Shown: piece after piece, positions 15,408 to 24,417 of the stretch
Layout: every line of letters starts with the position of its first letter
Position numbering within the stretch: the stretch's first letter is position 1
Assembly: GCA_018063505.1 (NCBI GenBank)
Contig: JAGPBF010000013.1
Location: forward strand, 1 to 37,617
DNA length: 37,617 nt
Source: Rhodoferax sp.
GTDB taxonomy: Bacteria > Pseudomonadota > Gammaproteobacteria > Burkholderiales > Burkholderiaceae_C
Reading direction: 5' to 3'
Made by a program: the position numbers and the translations under genes
Notes under the pieces: generated by a model
What the model was told of the DNA's origin: nothing
What the model saw: the letters and a program-made list of their open reading frames with translations, nothing else
Databases searched by the model: none

Positions 15408-17144
15408 TCAGTGATTGTCGCGCGGAACGAAGGCGCCGCGTTTGCCCACCAGGAAATCGAGGTCCACGCCTTCATCGGCCTGCAGCACATGGTCGACATA
15501 CAGCTTCCAGTAGCCGCTGGACAGCGGCGGCGGCGGAGCCGTCCAGCCGGACAGGCGACGCGCCAGTTCTTCGTCGCTGATGTCCAGGTGCAGCTTGCGA
15601 TTGGCCACGTCGAGTTCGATCATGTCGCCGTTCTGCACCACCGCCAGCGGGCCGCCGGCGGCGGCTTCGGGCGCGGTGTGCAGCACCACGGTGCCATAGG
15701 CGGTGCCGCTCATGCGGGCGTCGCTGATGCGCACCATGTCGGTGATGCCCTTGCGCAACACCTTGGGCGGCAGAGGCATGTTGCCGACTTCGGCCATGCC
15801 GGGGTATCCTTTGGGCCCGCAGTTCTTCAGCACCAGGATGCAGGTCTCGTCCACGTCCAGCGACTCGTCGTCGATCAGGCGGTGGAATTCCTCGATGTTC
15901 TCGAACACCACGGCGCGGCCGCGGTGCTGCAGCAAGCTGGCGGTGGCGGCGCTGGGTTTGATGACGGCGCCGCGGGGTGCGAGGTTGCCGCGCAGTACCG
16001 CGATGCCCGCCTTTTCCATGAAGGGTTTGGCCAACGGCATGATGACGTCGGTGTTGAAGTTCTCGGCGTCCGCGATGTTCTCGCCCATGGTCTTGCCGGT
16101 CACGGTGATCGCGTCCTTGTGCAGGTGATCGGCGATTTCCTTCATCACGACAGGCAGACCGCCGGCATAGCAGAAGTCTTCCATCAGATACTTGCCCGAG
16201 GGTTGCAGGTTCACCAGGCAGTTCATCTCGCTGCCCAGCCGGTCGAAGTCGTCGATCGTGAGTTTCACGCCCATGCGACCGGCAATCGCAATCAGGTGGA
16301 TCACCGCGTTGGTCGAGCCACCGATGGCAGCCAGCGTCTTGATGGCATTCTCGAAGGCCTGGCGCGTCAGCACCTTGGACAACACCATGTCTTCATTGAC
16401 CATCTCGACGATGCGCCGGCCTGACATGCGTGCCAGCACATTGCGCCGGCCATCGACCGCGGGATAGGCAGCGTTGCCGGTCAGGCCGACACCCAGTGCC
16501 TCGATCATGCTGGCCATGGTGCTGGCGGTACCCATCGTCATGCAGTGGCCGTGGCTGCGGTGCATGCAGCTCTCGGCGTCCAGGAACTGCTCGAGCTTGA
16601 GGGTGCCGGCGCGCACCTGCTCGCTCATGCTCCACACGCCGGTTCCCGAACCCAGTTCCTGGCCGCGCCATTTGCCGTTGAGCATCGGCCCGCCGCTCAC
16701 GCCGATGGTGGGCATGTCGACGCTGGCCGCACCCATCATCAGCGCGGGTGTCGTCTTGTCGCAGCCCATCAGCAACACCACGCCGTCGATCGGGTTGCCG
16801 CGCATGCTCTCCTCGACGTCCATACTGGCCAGGTTGCGGTACAACATGGCCGTCGGGCGCAGCAGCACTTCGCCCAGTGACATCACCGGGAACTCGAGCG
16901 GAAAACCACCGGCCTCGTAAACGCCGATCTTCACCTGTTCGGCGATCGCGCGGAAATGCGAATTGCAAGGCGTCAACTCGCTGAAGGTGTTGCAGATGCC
17001 GATGACCGGGCGGCCCTCGAACTGGTCGTGCGGAATGCCCTTGCCCTTGAGCCAGCTGCGATAGGCGAATCCGTCTCTGTCCTGGCGACCAAACCATTGC
17101 TGACTGCGCAGTTGGCCGGCTTGCTTCTTGGGTGTCTGGGTCAT
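15408..17144 (-). CDS. IlvD/Edd-family sugar-acid dehydratase (L-arabonate dehydratase subfamily)
   Basis: Dehydrates an aldonic acid to its 2-keto-3-deoxy acid using a [2Fe-2S] cluster. The 578-residue protein has Cys60 (CNTFSELTPCNSH), Cys128 (LLMGCDKTTPAL) and Cys201 (HGHCMTMGTAS), matching the three cluster ligands of the pentonate/hexonate dehydratases. Ser479 in the ARMSG motif is the likely catalytic base. WLKGKGIPHDQFEGRPVIGI is characteristic of the sugar-acid branch, as opposed to IlvD or Edd proper. With KDG and KDGal kinases and a KDPGal aldolase downstream, gluconate and/or galactonate is more likely than arabonate as substrate. ATG 17144 starts at MTQTPKKQAG. The frame extends further upstream, but only across the divergent dehydrogenase gene. 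Confidence 0.88.
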   Translation of the reverse strand: MTQTPKKQAGQLRSQQWFGRQDRDGFAYRSWLKGKGIPHDQFEGRPVIGICNTFSELTPCNSHFRAIAEQVKIGVYEAGGFPLEFPVMSLGEVLLRPTAMLYRNLASMDVEESMRGNPIDGVVLLMGCDKTTPALMMGAASVDMPTIGVSGGPMLNGKWRGQELGSGTGVWSMSEQVRAGTLKLEQFLDAESCMHRSHGHCMTMGTASTMASMIEALGVGLTGNAAYPAVDGRRNVLARMSGRRIVEMVNEDMVLSKVLTRQAFENAIKTLAAIGGSTNAVIHLIAIAGRMGVKLTIDDFDRLGSEMNCLVNLQPSGKYLMEDFCYAGGLPVVMKEIADHLHKDAITVTGKTMGENIADAENFNTDVIMPLAKPFMEKAGIAVLRGNLAPRGAVIKPSAATASLLQHRGRAVVFENIEEFHRLIDDESLDVDETCILVLKNCGPKGYPGMAEVGNMPLPPKVLRKGITDMVRISDARMSGTAYGTVVLHTAPEAAAGGPLAVVQNGDMIELDVANRKLHLDISDEELARRLSGWTAPPPPLSSGYWKLYVDHVLQADEGVDLDFLVGKRGAFVPRDNH

Positions 17145-17294
17145 GGTGTCTCGGTAATTCTGGAGGTGGTTGCGAACAGGGTTTTCCCCATACGATTGCA
17201 TATGGCAATCATCATATGATAAGCAGGTCAGGCACTCGGTGTAAAGCAATACGCTCAGTGTTTCCTGCCGGGAGCCTGCAAAAGGAGAGTGCGT
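17145..17294. promoter_or_regulatory. Divergent promoter region with two adjacent palindromes (candidate GntR-type operator)
   Basis: This 150-bp gap separates the minus-strand dehydratase operon from the plus-strand transporter operon. An AT-rich patch carries the inverted repeat GATTGC-ATATG-GCAATC (17194-17210), immediately followed by the perfect 10-bp palindrome ATCATATGAT (17211-17220). Each contains CATATG, at 17199-17204 and 17213-17218. The position suits a regulator that controls both units, and the GntR/FCD gene at 18236 is the obvious candidate. GntR/FCD proteins are known to bind short AT-rich palindromes. I could not fix -10/-35 elements. Confidence 0.5.
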
Positions 17295-18233
17295 TTGTCC
17301 AAGCCTGAAATACTCGTTGTAGCAGCATTGTGGCCCCGTTATATGCAGGCGCTGCAACAGGCCTATGTCGTACACGATCGCACGCATCTGCAGGATCCCG
17401 CGCAGTTTGCCAGCATCGCAGCACGCATCCGCGGCATCGCGGCCAGTGGCGAGTCCAAGGTCGACGCGGACCTGCTTGCCCGCTTGCCGGCTCTGGAGAT
17501 GATTTCGGTGTTCGGCGTCGGATATGACGGCGTCGACGTTGCCGCCGCCCGGGCGCGCGGAGTTCCCGTCACCAATACGCCGGATGTATTGACCGAGGAG
17601 GTCGCAGATATGGGCATTGCCTTGATGCTGTCGATCGCGCGCCGTATTCCGCAGGCCGACAAGTTCGTGCGTGACGGCGCATGGCCGTCCGCTAAGTTTC
17701 CGCTGACGCGCAAGGTCAGCGGCGCGCGGCTGGGCATCGTGGGTCTGGGTCGCATCGGCCAGGCGATTGCCGACCGCGCCAGTGGCTTCGGCATGTCGAT
17801 CGCCTACACCACGCGCCACCGGCGCGACGACAGCCCGTATACCTACCACCCCAGTGCCGAGGCACTGGCCCGTGAGGTCGATTTCATGATCGTGATCACG
17901 CCGGGCGGCGCGGGAACGAAGGGGCTGATCGACGCCAAGGTACTTGCTGCGCTGGGCGCCAAGGGGTATCTGATCAACCTGGCGCGTGGTTCGGTGGTGG
18001 ACCAGCCGGCGCTGATCCATGCCCTGACCACCGGCGTGATTGCCGGCGCGGCACTCGATGTGTTTGCCGACGAGCCCAACGTACCAGCCGAACTGCGTGC
18101 CTGCGACAACGTGGTGCTGACGCCGCACATGGCCAGCGGCACCTGGGAGACCCGTGGTGCGATGGCCGACCTGGCGTTCGCCAACCTGCAGGCCCACTTT
18201 GCCGGCAAGCCGCTGCTGACACCGGTGCCCTGA
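17295..18233 (+). CDS. D-2-hydroxyacid dehydrogenase (glyoxylate/2-ketogluconate reductase type)
   Basis: Reduces a 2-keto acid to the D-2-hydroxy acid with NAD(P)H. The 312-residue protein has FGVGYDGVDVAAA (73-85), the Rossmann motif GLGRIG (150-155) and the catalytic triad Arg231 (NLARGSVVD), Glu260 (FADEPN) and His278 (TPHMASGTWE). I start it at TTG 17295 because AAGGAG at 17282-17287 lies seven bases upstream. The GTG at 17289 is only one base from that site. With gluconokinase in the same gene run, 2-ketogluconate reductase is the most coherent role. Glyoxylate or hydroxypyruvate reduction is also possible. It is the first gene of the run that ends at 25227. Confidence 0.82.
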   Translation: MSKPEILVVAALWPRYMQALQQAYVVHDRTHLQDPAQFASIAARIRGIAASGESKVDADLLARLPALEMISVFGVGYDGVDVAAARARGVPVTNTPDVLTEEVADMGIALMLSIARRIPQADKFVRDGAWPSAKFPLTRKVSGARLGIVGLGRIGQAIADRASGFGMSIAYTTRHRRDDSPYTYHPSAEALAREVDFMIVITPGGAGTKGLIDAKVLAALGAKGYLINLARGSVVDQPALIHALTTGVIAGAALDVFADEPNVPAELRACDNVVLTPHMASGTWETRGAMADLAFANLQAHFAGKPLLTPVP

Positions 18234-18235
18234 AC

Positions 18236-18991
18236 ATGATCAAGAATGTGCACGGCAACACGGTGGACTACCTCGGTAGCGCCATCGTGGCCGGGCGTTT
18301 CGGTGTTTGCGGCGCGATGCCACCCGAACCCCTGCTGTGCGAGGAGCTTGGCGTCAGTCGTACCGTGATCCGCGAGTCGGTCAAGTCGCTGGTGGCCAAG
18401 GGCCTGATCCAGACCGGCCCCAAGGTGGGTACCCGGGTGCGACCGAGCAACCAGTGGAACTGGTTCGATCCGGAGGTCATCGGCTGGCAGGCCAAGGCAG
18501 GACTGACGCCGGAATTCATCCGCGACCTGCAGGATCTGCGCCTGATCATGGAGCCGGCGGCGATCCGGCTTGCAGCGCAACGTGCCACCGCGACGGATAT
18601 TGCCGGGGTCGAGGCTGCGTATGCCGGCATGGTCGAGGCGGTCGAAACCGGCGGCGACTATGTCCGGTACGACCTGCTGTTTCACCAGGGCATGATCCGG
18701 GCCTCGCACAACCGCATGCTCGAGAAGATGGACCAGGCGTTGGGTGCGCTGCTGCGCACCAGCTTCGAGATCTCGACCGTCAAGAAAAACGGACCGCGCG
18801 ATTCGCTGCCAATGCACAGGGCCGTGCTGGACGCCGTCATTGCGCACGATGCCGACAGGGCAGAAGACGCGATCATCGTGTTGATCGAAGATGCGCACAA
18901 GGATATGGCGCAGGTGCTCAAGGCGCGTCGGCGTACGCCCCATGCGCGAACCGTCGCCACTGGCGCACGGCAGCAGGTGCTGCCTGCCTGA
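18236..18991 (+). CDS. GntR-family transcriptional regulator, FadR/FCD subfamily (DgoR-like)
   Basis: Likely controls the divergent sugar-acid operons with a sugar-acid intermediate as effector. The 251-residue protein has an N-terminal winged helix with recognition-helix region CEELGVSRTVIRESVKSLVAKGLI and wing PKVGTRVRP. An all-helical FCD domain carries metal-ligand-like residues in YDLLFHQGMIRASHN and PMHRAVLDAVIAHD. ATG 18236 lies 2 bp after the dehydrogenase stop with no good ribosome site, so translation is probably coupled. The palindromes at 17194-17220 are its best candidate operator. The family is clear. The DgoR-like label rests on neighbouring dgoK and dgoA. Confidence 0.87.
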   Translation: MIKNVHGNTVDYLGSAIVAGRFGVCGAMPPEPLLCEELGVSRTVIRESVKSLVAKGLIQTGPKVGTRVRPSNQWNWFDPEVIGWQAKAGLTPEFIRDLQDLRLIMEPAAIRLAAQRATATDIAGVEAAYAGMVEAVETGGDYVRYDLLFHQGMIRASHNRMLEKMDQALGALLRTSFEISTVKKNGPRDSLPMHRAVLDAVIAHDADRAEDAIIVLIEDAHKDMAQVLKARRRTPHARTVATGARQQVLPA

Positions 18992-19066
18992 AATATGACT
19001 GTCAGGGCGCCAATCACGCGCACAATGAATCCCGCTACCGCAACCACAACCAAAGGAGACCCGAAG

Positions 19067-20443
19067 ATGAAACTCAAGCTAGTTGCAACTGCCGCCGTCA
19101 TGGCGACTGCATTGCTGGCCTCTGGCCATGCACGTGCCCAGGAAAAACTCACCATCTGGTGGGAGAAGGGCTTTTACAAGGCGGAGGACGACGCCCTTTT
19201 CGCCGTGATCAAGCGCTTCGAGGACAAGTTCAAGGTCAAGGTCGACCTGTCCTTGTACGCGACGCAGGAAGTGATTCCCAAAATGGTCGCTGCGCTCGAT
19301 TCGGGCAATCCGCCCGATGTCGGTTTCGGCAATGTGCTCGATTTCCAGGTCACCGCCAAGTGGGCTTATGACGACAAGCTCGAAGACATCTCCAGCGTCA
19401 TCGATCCGATGCGTGCCCAATTCGAGCCTGCGGCACTGTCCACGACTTTTCTGTACGACAACGTCAAGCAGTCGCGCGCCTACTATGCATTCCCGGTCAA
19501 GCAGCAGACCATGCACATCCAGTACTGGAAAGACATGCTGGCCGATGCCGGCTACAAGGAAAGCGACATTCCGAAGGAATGGGATGCGTATTGGGACTTC
19601 TGGTGTACCAAGGTCCAGGACGGTTACCGCAAGAAGACCGGCCAGCGCGCCTTCGGCATCGGCGTCCCGATGGGCGTGGATTCGAGCGACTCGTTCTATT
19701 CGTTCCTGACCTTCATGGATGCCTACAACGTCAAGCTGGTCAACGACTCCGGCAAGTTGCTGGTCGACGACCCGGCGGTGCGTGCAGGTCTGATCAAGGC
19801 GATGACGAGCTATGCCATGCCCTACACCAAGGGTTGCACGCCGCCGTCGTCCACCAGCTGGAAGGATCCGGACAACAACGTCGCGTTCCACAACAAGACC
19901 ACGGTGCTGACCCACAACGCCACGATCTCGATCGTGGCCAAGTGGCTGGACGACATGAACAACCAGGCTCTGACGGCAGAGCAGCGTGCCACCGCCAAGA
20001 AGAACTACAGCGAGCTGATCGCCACCTCCGGTTTCCCCAACAAACCCGACGGCAGCAAGATGATCTACCGCGCTGCGGTCAAGACCGGTGTGGTCTTCAA
20101 GGACGCCAAGAACAAGGCTGGCGCCAAGAAGTTCGTGAGTTTCCTGCTGGAAGATGCCAACCTCACGCCGTATGTCGAGGGCTCGCTCGGTCGCTGGTTC
20201 CCGATCACGAAGAAGGCGCAGCAAAGCCCGTTCTGGAAGGCCGACCCGGCCCGTACCGCCGTGTACAACCAGTTCATGAATGGTACGACGCCGTTCGAGT
20301 TCACCAAGAACTACAAGTTCACGGTGCTCAACAACGAGAACGTCTGGGCCAAGGCCATGAACCGCATCATCAGCGACAAGGTGCCGGTGGACAAGGCGGT
20401 CGACGAGTTGATCGCGCGCATCAAGACCGTCGCTGGTTCTTGA
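19067..20443 (+). CDS. Periplasmic sugar-binding protein of a CUT1 ABC importer
   Basis: Binds the carbohydrate or sugar-acid substrate in the periplasm. The 458-residue precursor has a Sec signal peptide with probable cleavage after ARA (residue 24). The mature part begins EKLTIWWEKGFYKAEDDAL, typical of extracellular solute-binding family 1. ATG 19067 follows AAAGGAG at 19052-19058 with an 8-nt spacer, which decides against the frame opening at 18995. The 75-bp gap before it and the strong ribosome site fit high expression. The partner permeases and ATPase follow. The ligand is inferred from context as a keto-sugar acid, gluconate or galactonate. Confidence 0.87.
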   Translation: MKLKLVATAAVMATALLASGHARAQEKLTIWWEKGFYKAEDDALFAVIKRFEDKFKVKVDLSLYATQEVIPKMVAALDSGNPPDVGFGNVLDFQVTAKWAYDDKLEDISSVIDPMRAQFEPAALSTTFLYDNVKQSRAYYAFPVKQQTMHIQYWKDMLADAGYKESDIPKEWDAYWDFWCTKVQDGYRKKTGQRAFGIGVPMGVDSSDSFYSFLTFMDAYNVKLVNDSGKLLVDDPAVRAGLIKAMTSYAMPYTKGCTPPSSTSWKDPDNNVAFHNKTTVLTHNATISIVAKWLDDMNNQALTAEQRATAKKNYSELIATSGFPNKPDGSKMIYRAAVKTGVVFKDAKNKAGAKKFVSFLLEDANLTPYVEGSLGRWFPITKKAQQSPFWKADPARTAVYNQFMNGTTPFEFTKNYKFTVLNNENVWAKAMNRIISDKVPVDKAVDELIARIKTVAGS

Positions 20444-20541
20444 TGGCCTAATGCAGGGCCGACGTCGGCAGCCGCTGTCGACGCCGGTTTCTGCTTGAGT
20501 TTCGATATAGTTGTCTGCGATTCCCCTGGAGCATCCGTGCC
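20444..20541 (+). other. Intergenic gap after the binding-protein gene with a short perfect palindrome
   Basis: Between the binding protein and the first permease lies GCCGACGTCGGC (20458-20469), a perfect 12-bp palindrome. Stem-loops after a binding-protein gene commonly reduce read-through to permease genes, but this one has no loop and no T-run. Attenuation is therefore only a suggestion. Confidence 0.25.
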
Positions 20542-21408
20542 ATGACACAAGCAGCCGCCGTCTTGCCTGGTGCGCGCGCCATGCGCCGCCCCTCCGACAC
20601 CTGGCAGAACTGGGGCCGCATTCTGGTGGTGCCATATCTGCTGATCTTCGTGATCTTCGTGATGTACCCCGTGGGTTATGGCCTCTATCTGGCCCGCGAT
20701 CCGCACAACTACACCCGGCTTTTTGCCGATCCGATATTTTTTCGCACCGCGATCAACACCATCATCTTCGTGGTGGTTTCGGTGAACCTGAAAATGATCC
20801 TCGCGCTGGGACTTTCCGGCTTCTTTCTCAACACTCGCTGGTGGGTCAAGATCGTCGCGATGCTGTTCATCCTGCCCTGGGCCGTGCCGTCGATTCCGAC
20901 CATCCTGTCGGTGCGTTTCATGTTCAATTCGGAGTGGGGCGTCATCAATACGCTGATCTTCAAGTACACGCTCAAGGACGGCCCGAACTGGCTCAACGAT
21001 CCGACGATTGCGTTGTCGCTGTCGATGTTGATGCACATCTGGAAATCGCTGCCGTTCTGGACCCTGATCCTGCTGGCCGGCCGCATGGCGATTCCGGGTG
21101 AGCAGTATGAAGCCGCCAGCGTGGATGGCGCGACCCGCTGGCAGAAATTCCGCTTCATCACCTGGCCCTCGATGAAGGGCATCTACCTGACCTCGACCAT
21201 CCTGTCGATGATCTGGACACTGGGAGACTTCAACAGCGTCTACCTGCTCACCGGCGGCGGACCTGCCGATCTGACCCACGTGCTGGCGACGCTGGGTATC
21301 CGATATCTGCGGCTGGACCAGATCGAACTGGCCATGGCCAGCATCGTCGTGGCGCTTCCGTTCGTGTTGCCGCTCGTGTACGTGATGATGAAGAGGTTGT
21401 CCAAATGA
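20542..21408 (+). CDS. CUT1 sugar ABC transporter permease (MalF/UgpA-like)
   Basis: First inner-membrane subunit of the importer. The 288-residue protein has a short cytoplasmic N-terminus, a first helix (LVVPYLLIFVIFVMYPVGYG) and the EAA loop EAASVDGATRWQKFRFITWP. The stretch between helix 1 and helix 2 is compact: MYPVGYGLYLARDPHNYTRL goes almost straight to the conserved DPIFF...NT segment, and the usual GxxNY-type loop is shortened. ATG 20542 is preceded by CTGGAGC about 14 nt upstream. The gene ends with a 4-bp overlap (ATGA) with the second permease. Confidence 0.87.
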   Translation: MTQAAAVLPGARAMRRPSDTWQNWGRILVVPYLLIFVIFVMYPVGYGLYLARDPHNYTRLFADPIFFRTAINTIIFVVVSVNLKMILALGLSGFFLNTRWWVKIVAMLFILPWAVPSIPTILSVRFMFNSEWGVINTLIFKYTLKDGPNWLNDPTIALSLSMLMHIWKSLPFWTLILLAGRMAIPGEQYEAASVDGATRWQKFRFITWPSMKGIYLTSTILSMIWTLGDFNSVYLLTGGGPADLTHVLATLGIRYLRLDQIELAMASIVVALPFVLPLVYVMMKRLSK

Positions 21409-22259
21409 AAAAAGGCTGGTCCTGGCGCAAGGTCTCGGCAGAAGCGCAACTGCTCCTGATCGGCATACCGGTGGTGTTGTGGACGATGCTGCCGGTCTAC
21501 CACCTGTTCCTGTTCGCGATCTCGCCGCGCGATACCGCGACCTCGGGCCGGTTGTGGCCGAACCATCCGACAATGCAGAACTTCGAGATCGTGTTCGGCC
21601 AGAAACATTTCTACCTGAGCCATTTCTGGCAGCAACTGGGCAACTCGCTGATGATTGCGGTGGCCACCGGGGTGATCACGCTGATCGTGGCGACGACGGC
21701 TGCATTCGCGATCAGCCGGTTGAAAGTGCGCGGCGGCCGTACCGTCATGAACCTGGCCCTGTTCACCTATTTCATTCCGGCTGCGTTCCTGGCCGTGCCG
21801 ATGTACAAGACCATGGCCAACTATGGTCTGCTCAACAACCGCTGGTCGCTGGTGCTGGCCATGGTGACTATCGCGTCGCCGTACTGCATCTGGGTGCTCA
21901 AGCAGGCGTCCGACAAGTTGCCCTGGGAACTCGATGAAGCGGCCCGTATCGACGGCGCCAGCCCCTTGCAACTGTTCCGCCTGGTCTACATACCGTTGAT
22001 GGTGCCCTCGCTGGTGGCGGTGGGCACTTATGCCTTGCTGCTGGCCTGGAACGAGTACCTGTACGGCTTCCTGCTGCTGTCCAAGGAGACCGATCTGCCG
22101 CTGGCCGTGGCCCTGGGCAATTTCCTGTCGGCCGATGATTCCCCGTGGGAGCTGCTGATGGCGACCGGCTTCATCTATGCCTTGCCGCCGGCGGCAATCT
22201 ATTACGCGTTCAAGCGTTACATGGTGTCCGGCCTCACCGCCGGTGCCGTCAAGAGCTGA
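21405..22259 (+). CDS. CUT1 sugar ABC transporter permease (MalG/UgpE-like)
   Basis: Second inner-membrane subunit. The 284-residue protein has an N-terminal helix (LLLIGIPVVLWTMLPVYHLFLF), central helices after NSLMIAVATGVITLIVATT, and the EAA loop EAARIDGASPLQLFRLVYIP in the canonical position. ATG 21405 overlaps the stop of the first permease by 4 bp. Length and motifs are standard for MalG-type subunits. It works with the subunit at 20542-21408 and the ATPase at 22319-23389. Confidence 0.88.
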   Translation: MKKGWSWRKVSAEAQLLLIGIPVVLWTMLPVYHLFLFAISPRDTATSGRLWPNHPTMQNFEIVFGQKHFYLSHFWQQLGNSLMIAVATGVITLIVATTAAFAISRLKVRGGRTVMNLALFTYFIPAAFLAVPMYKTMANYGLLNNRWSLVLAMVTIASPYCIWVLKQASDKLPWELDEAARIDGASPLQLFRLVYIPLMVPSLVAVGTYALLLAWNEYLYGFLLLSKETDLPLAVALGNFLSADDSPWELLMATGFIYALPPAAIYYAFKRYMVSGLTAGAVKS

Positions 22260-22318
22260 CGCGGCCCGCGCGCGGCAATTTAGTCTGTTTGAACCGAATT
22301 TCCTGAACTGGAACCATC

Positions 22319-23389
<1,071 letters not shown>

Positions 23390-23424
23390 CCCTTCGGTCG
23401 ATCGATTTGCGGGGTTGATGTGCG

Positions 23425-23952
23425 ATGAAGCCACCCATCATGGTCGTCATGGGCGTGTCGGGGTGTGGCAAGAGCACGGTCGGCCTGCTGCTGGCCGGCG
23501 CGCTGGATGCGCCCTACGTCGAAGGTGACGACCTGCATTCGCCCGAGAACGTGGAACGCATGCGCGCCGGAATTGCACTCGATGACGCACAGCGCCGCGA
23601 TTGGTTGCAGGCACTCGCAGCTCGCCTTGCGCAGGCACATGCCCAGGCCCAACCACTGGTCGTGTCGTGCTCGGCGCTCAAGCGTGTTTACCGCGACGTG
23701 CTGCGCAGTGGTGCGCCGGATCTCGGCCTGGTTCATCTGAAGGGCACCCGCGAGGTGCTGGCAGCGCGCGCCGGGATGCGCCAGGGCCACTACATGCCGG
23801 TGTCCTTGCTCGAGAGTCAGTTCGCCATCCTGGAGCCTCCCGGCGAGGACGAGAACGCGCTGACATTCGATGTGTGCTGTGCACCGCTCGACATCGTGCA
23901 GGCCACCGTGGCGGCATTGCAGGCGTCGGGCCGGCTGACCGGAAAAAGCTGA
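23425..23952 (+). CDS. gntK: Gluconokinase
   Basis: Phosphorylates D-gluconate to 6-phosphogluconate in the cytoplasm. The 175-residue P-loop kinase has Walker A GVSGCGKST (10-18), the substrate segment VEGDDLHSPENVERMRAG, VVSCSALKRVYRDVLR and the lid-region GHYMPVSLLESQF, all hallmarks of the GntK/IdnK family at normal length. It lies between the ABC ATPase and the cupin gene on the same strand. With the 2-hydroxyacid dehydrogenase at the head of the run it would complete a 2-ketogluconate to gluconate to 6-phosphogluconate path, parallel to the dehydratase route on the other strand. Confidence 0.9.
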   Translation: MKPPIMVVMGVSGCGKSTVGLLLAGALDAPYVEGDDLHSPENVERMRAGIALDDAQRRDWLQALAARLAQAHAQAQPLVVSCSALKRVYRDVLRSGAPDLGLVHLKGTREVLAARAGMRQGHYMPVSLLESQFAILEPPGEDENALTFDVCCAPLDIVQATVAALQASGRLTGKS

Positions 23953-23977
23953 AACCCCACCGTACGGAGAGTCCCCC

Positions 23978-24361
23978 ATGGTCGCATTCACCAAAATCAT
24001 TCTGTTCACCGATACCGACGGCTTTGCCCGTTTTCGCGAGGAGCAGATCCCGCTCGGGGAGGGCACGCCGCAGGCCATGTTGTCGCAGCTGTTTGCCAGT
24101 GGTGGCTACCAGCTGCGCCAGAGTCCGGTCGGCTTTCGCAGCCAGTTTCACTGCACGGTGACGCCGCAGTGGCTGTTCGTGATGCGTGGCCAGATGGAGA
24201 TCAGCTTGCAGGATGGCTCGTCCCGGATATTCGGCCCGGGCGATCACTTTTATTCGGTCGATGTGTTGCCCGAAGGCGCAACCTTCGATCCCAAGGTACA
24301 CGGGCACTGGAGCCGCCAGATCGGCCCGGAACCCCTGGTGACCCTGTTCGTGCGGGCCTGA
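23978..24361 (+). CDS. Small cupin-fold protein of unknown function
   Basis: Not assigned to a specific reaction. The 127-residue protein reads as a single-domain cupin: a first strand group ending QFHCTVTPQWLFVMRGQMEI, then DGSSRIFGPGDHFYSVDVLPEG, the two short glycine-containing cupin motifs. The usual HxH pair of motif 1 is absent (only His in QFHC), so metal binding is uncertain. It could be a sugar isomerase-like, binding or regulatory cupin. ATG 23978 lies 25 bp after gluconokinase and 56 bp before the dioxygenase gene, which argues for a role in the same sugar-acid pathway. Confidence 0.7.
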   Translation: MVAFTKIILFTDTDGFARFREEQIPLGEGTPQAMLSQLFASGGYQLRQSPVGFRSQFHCTVTPQWLFVMRGQMEISLQDGSSRIFGPGDHFYSVDVLPEGATFDPKVHGHWSRQIGPEPLVTLFVRA

Positions 24362-24417
24362 TACCCACACGTGCAGCGGCCCGTCGGCATGCGTCAATCA
24401 AACATGAGGAACACGCC

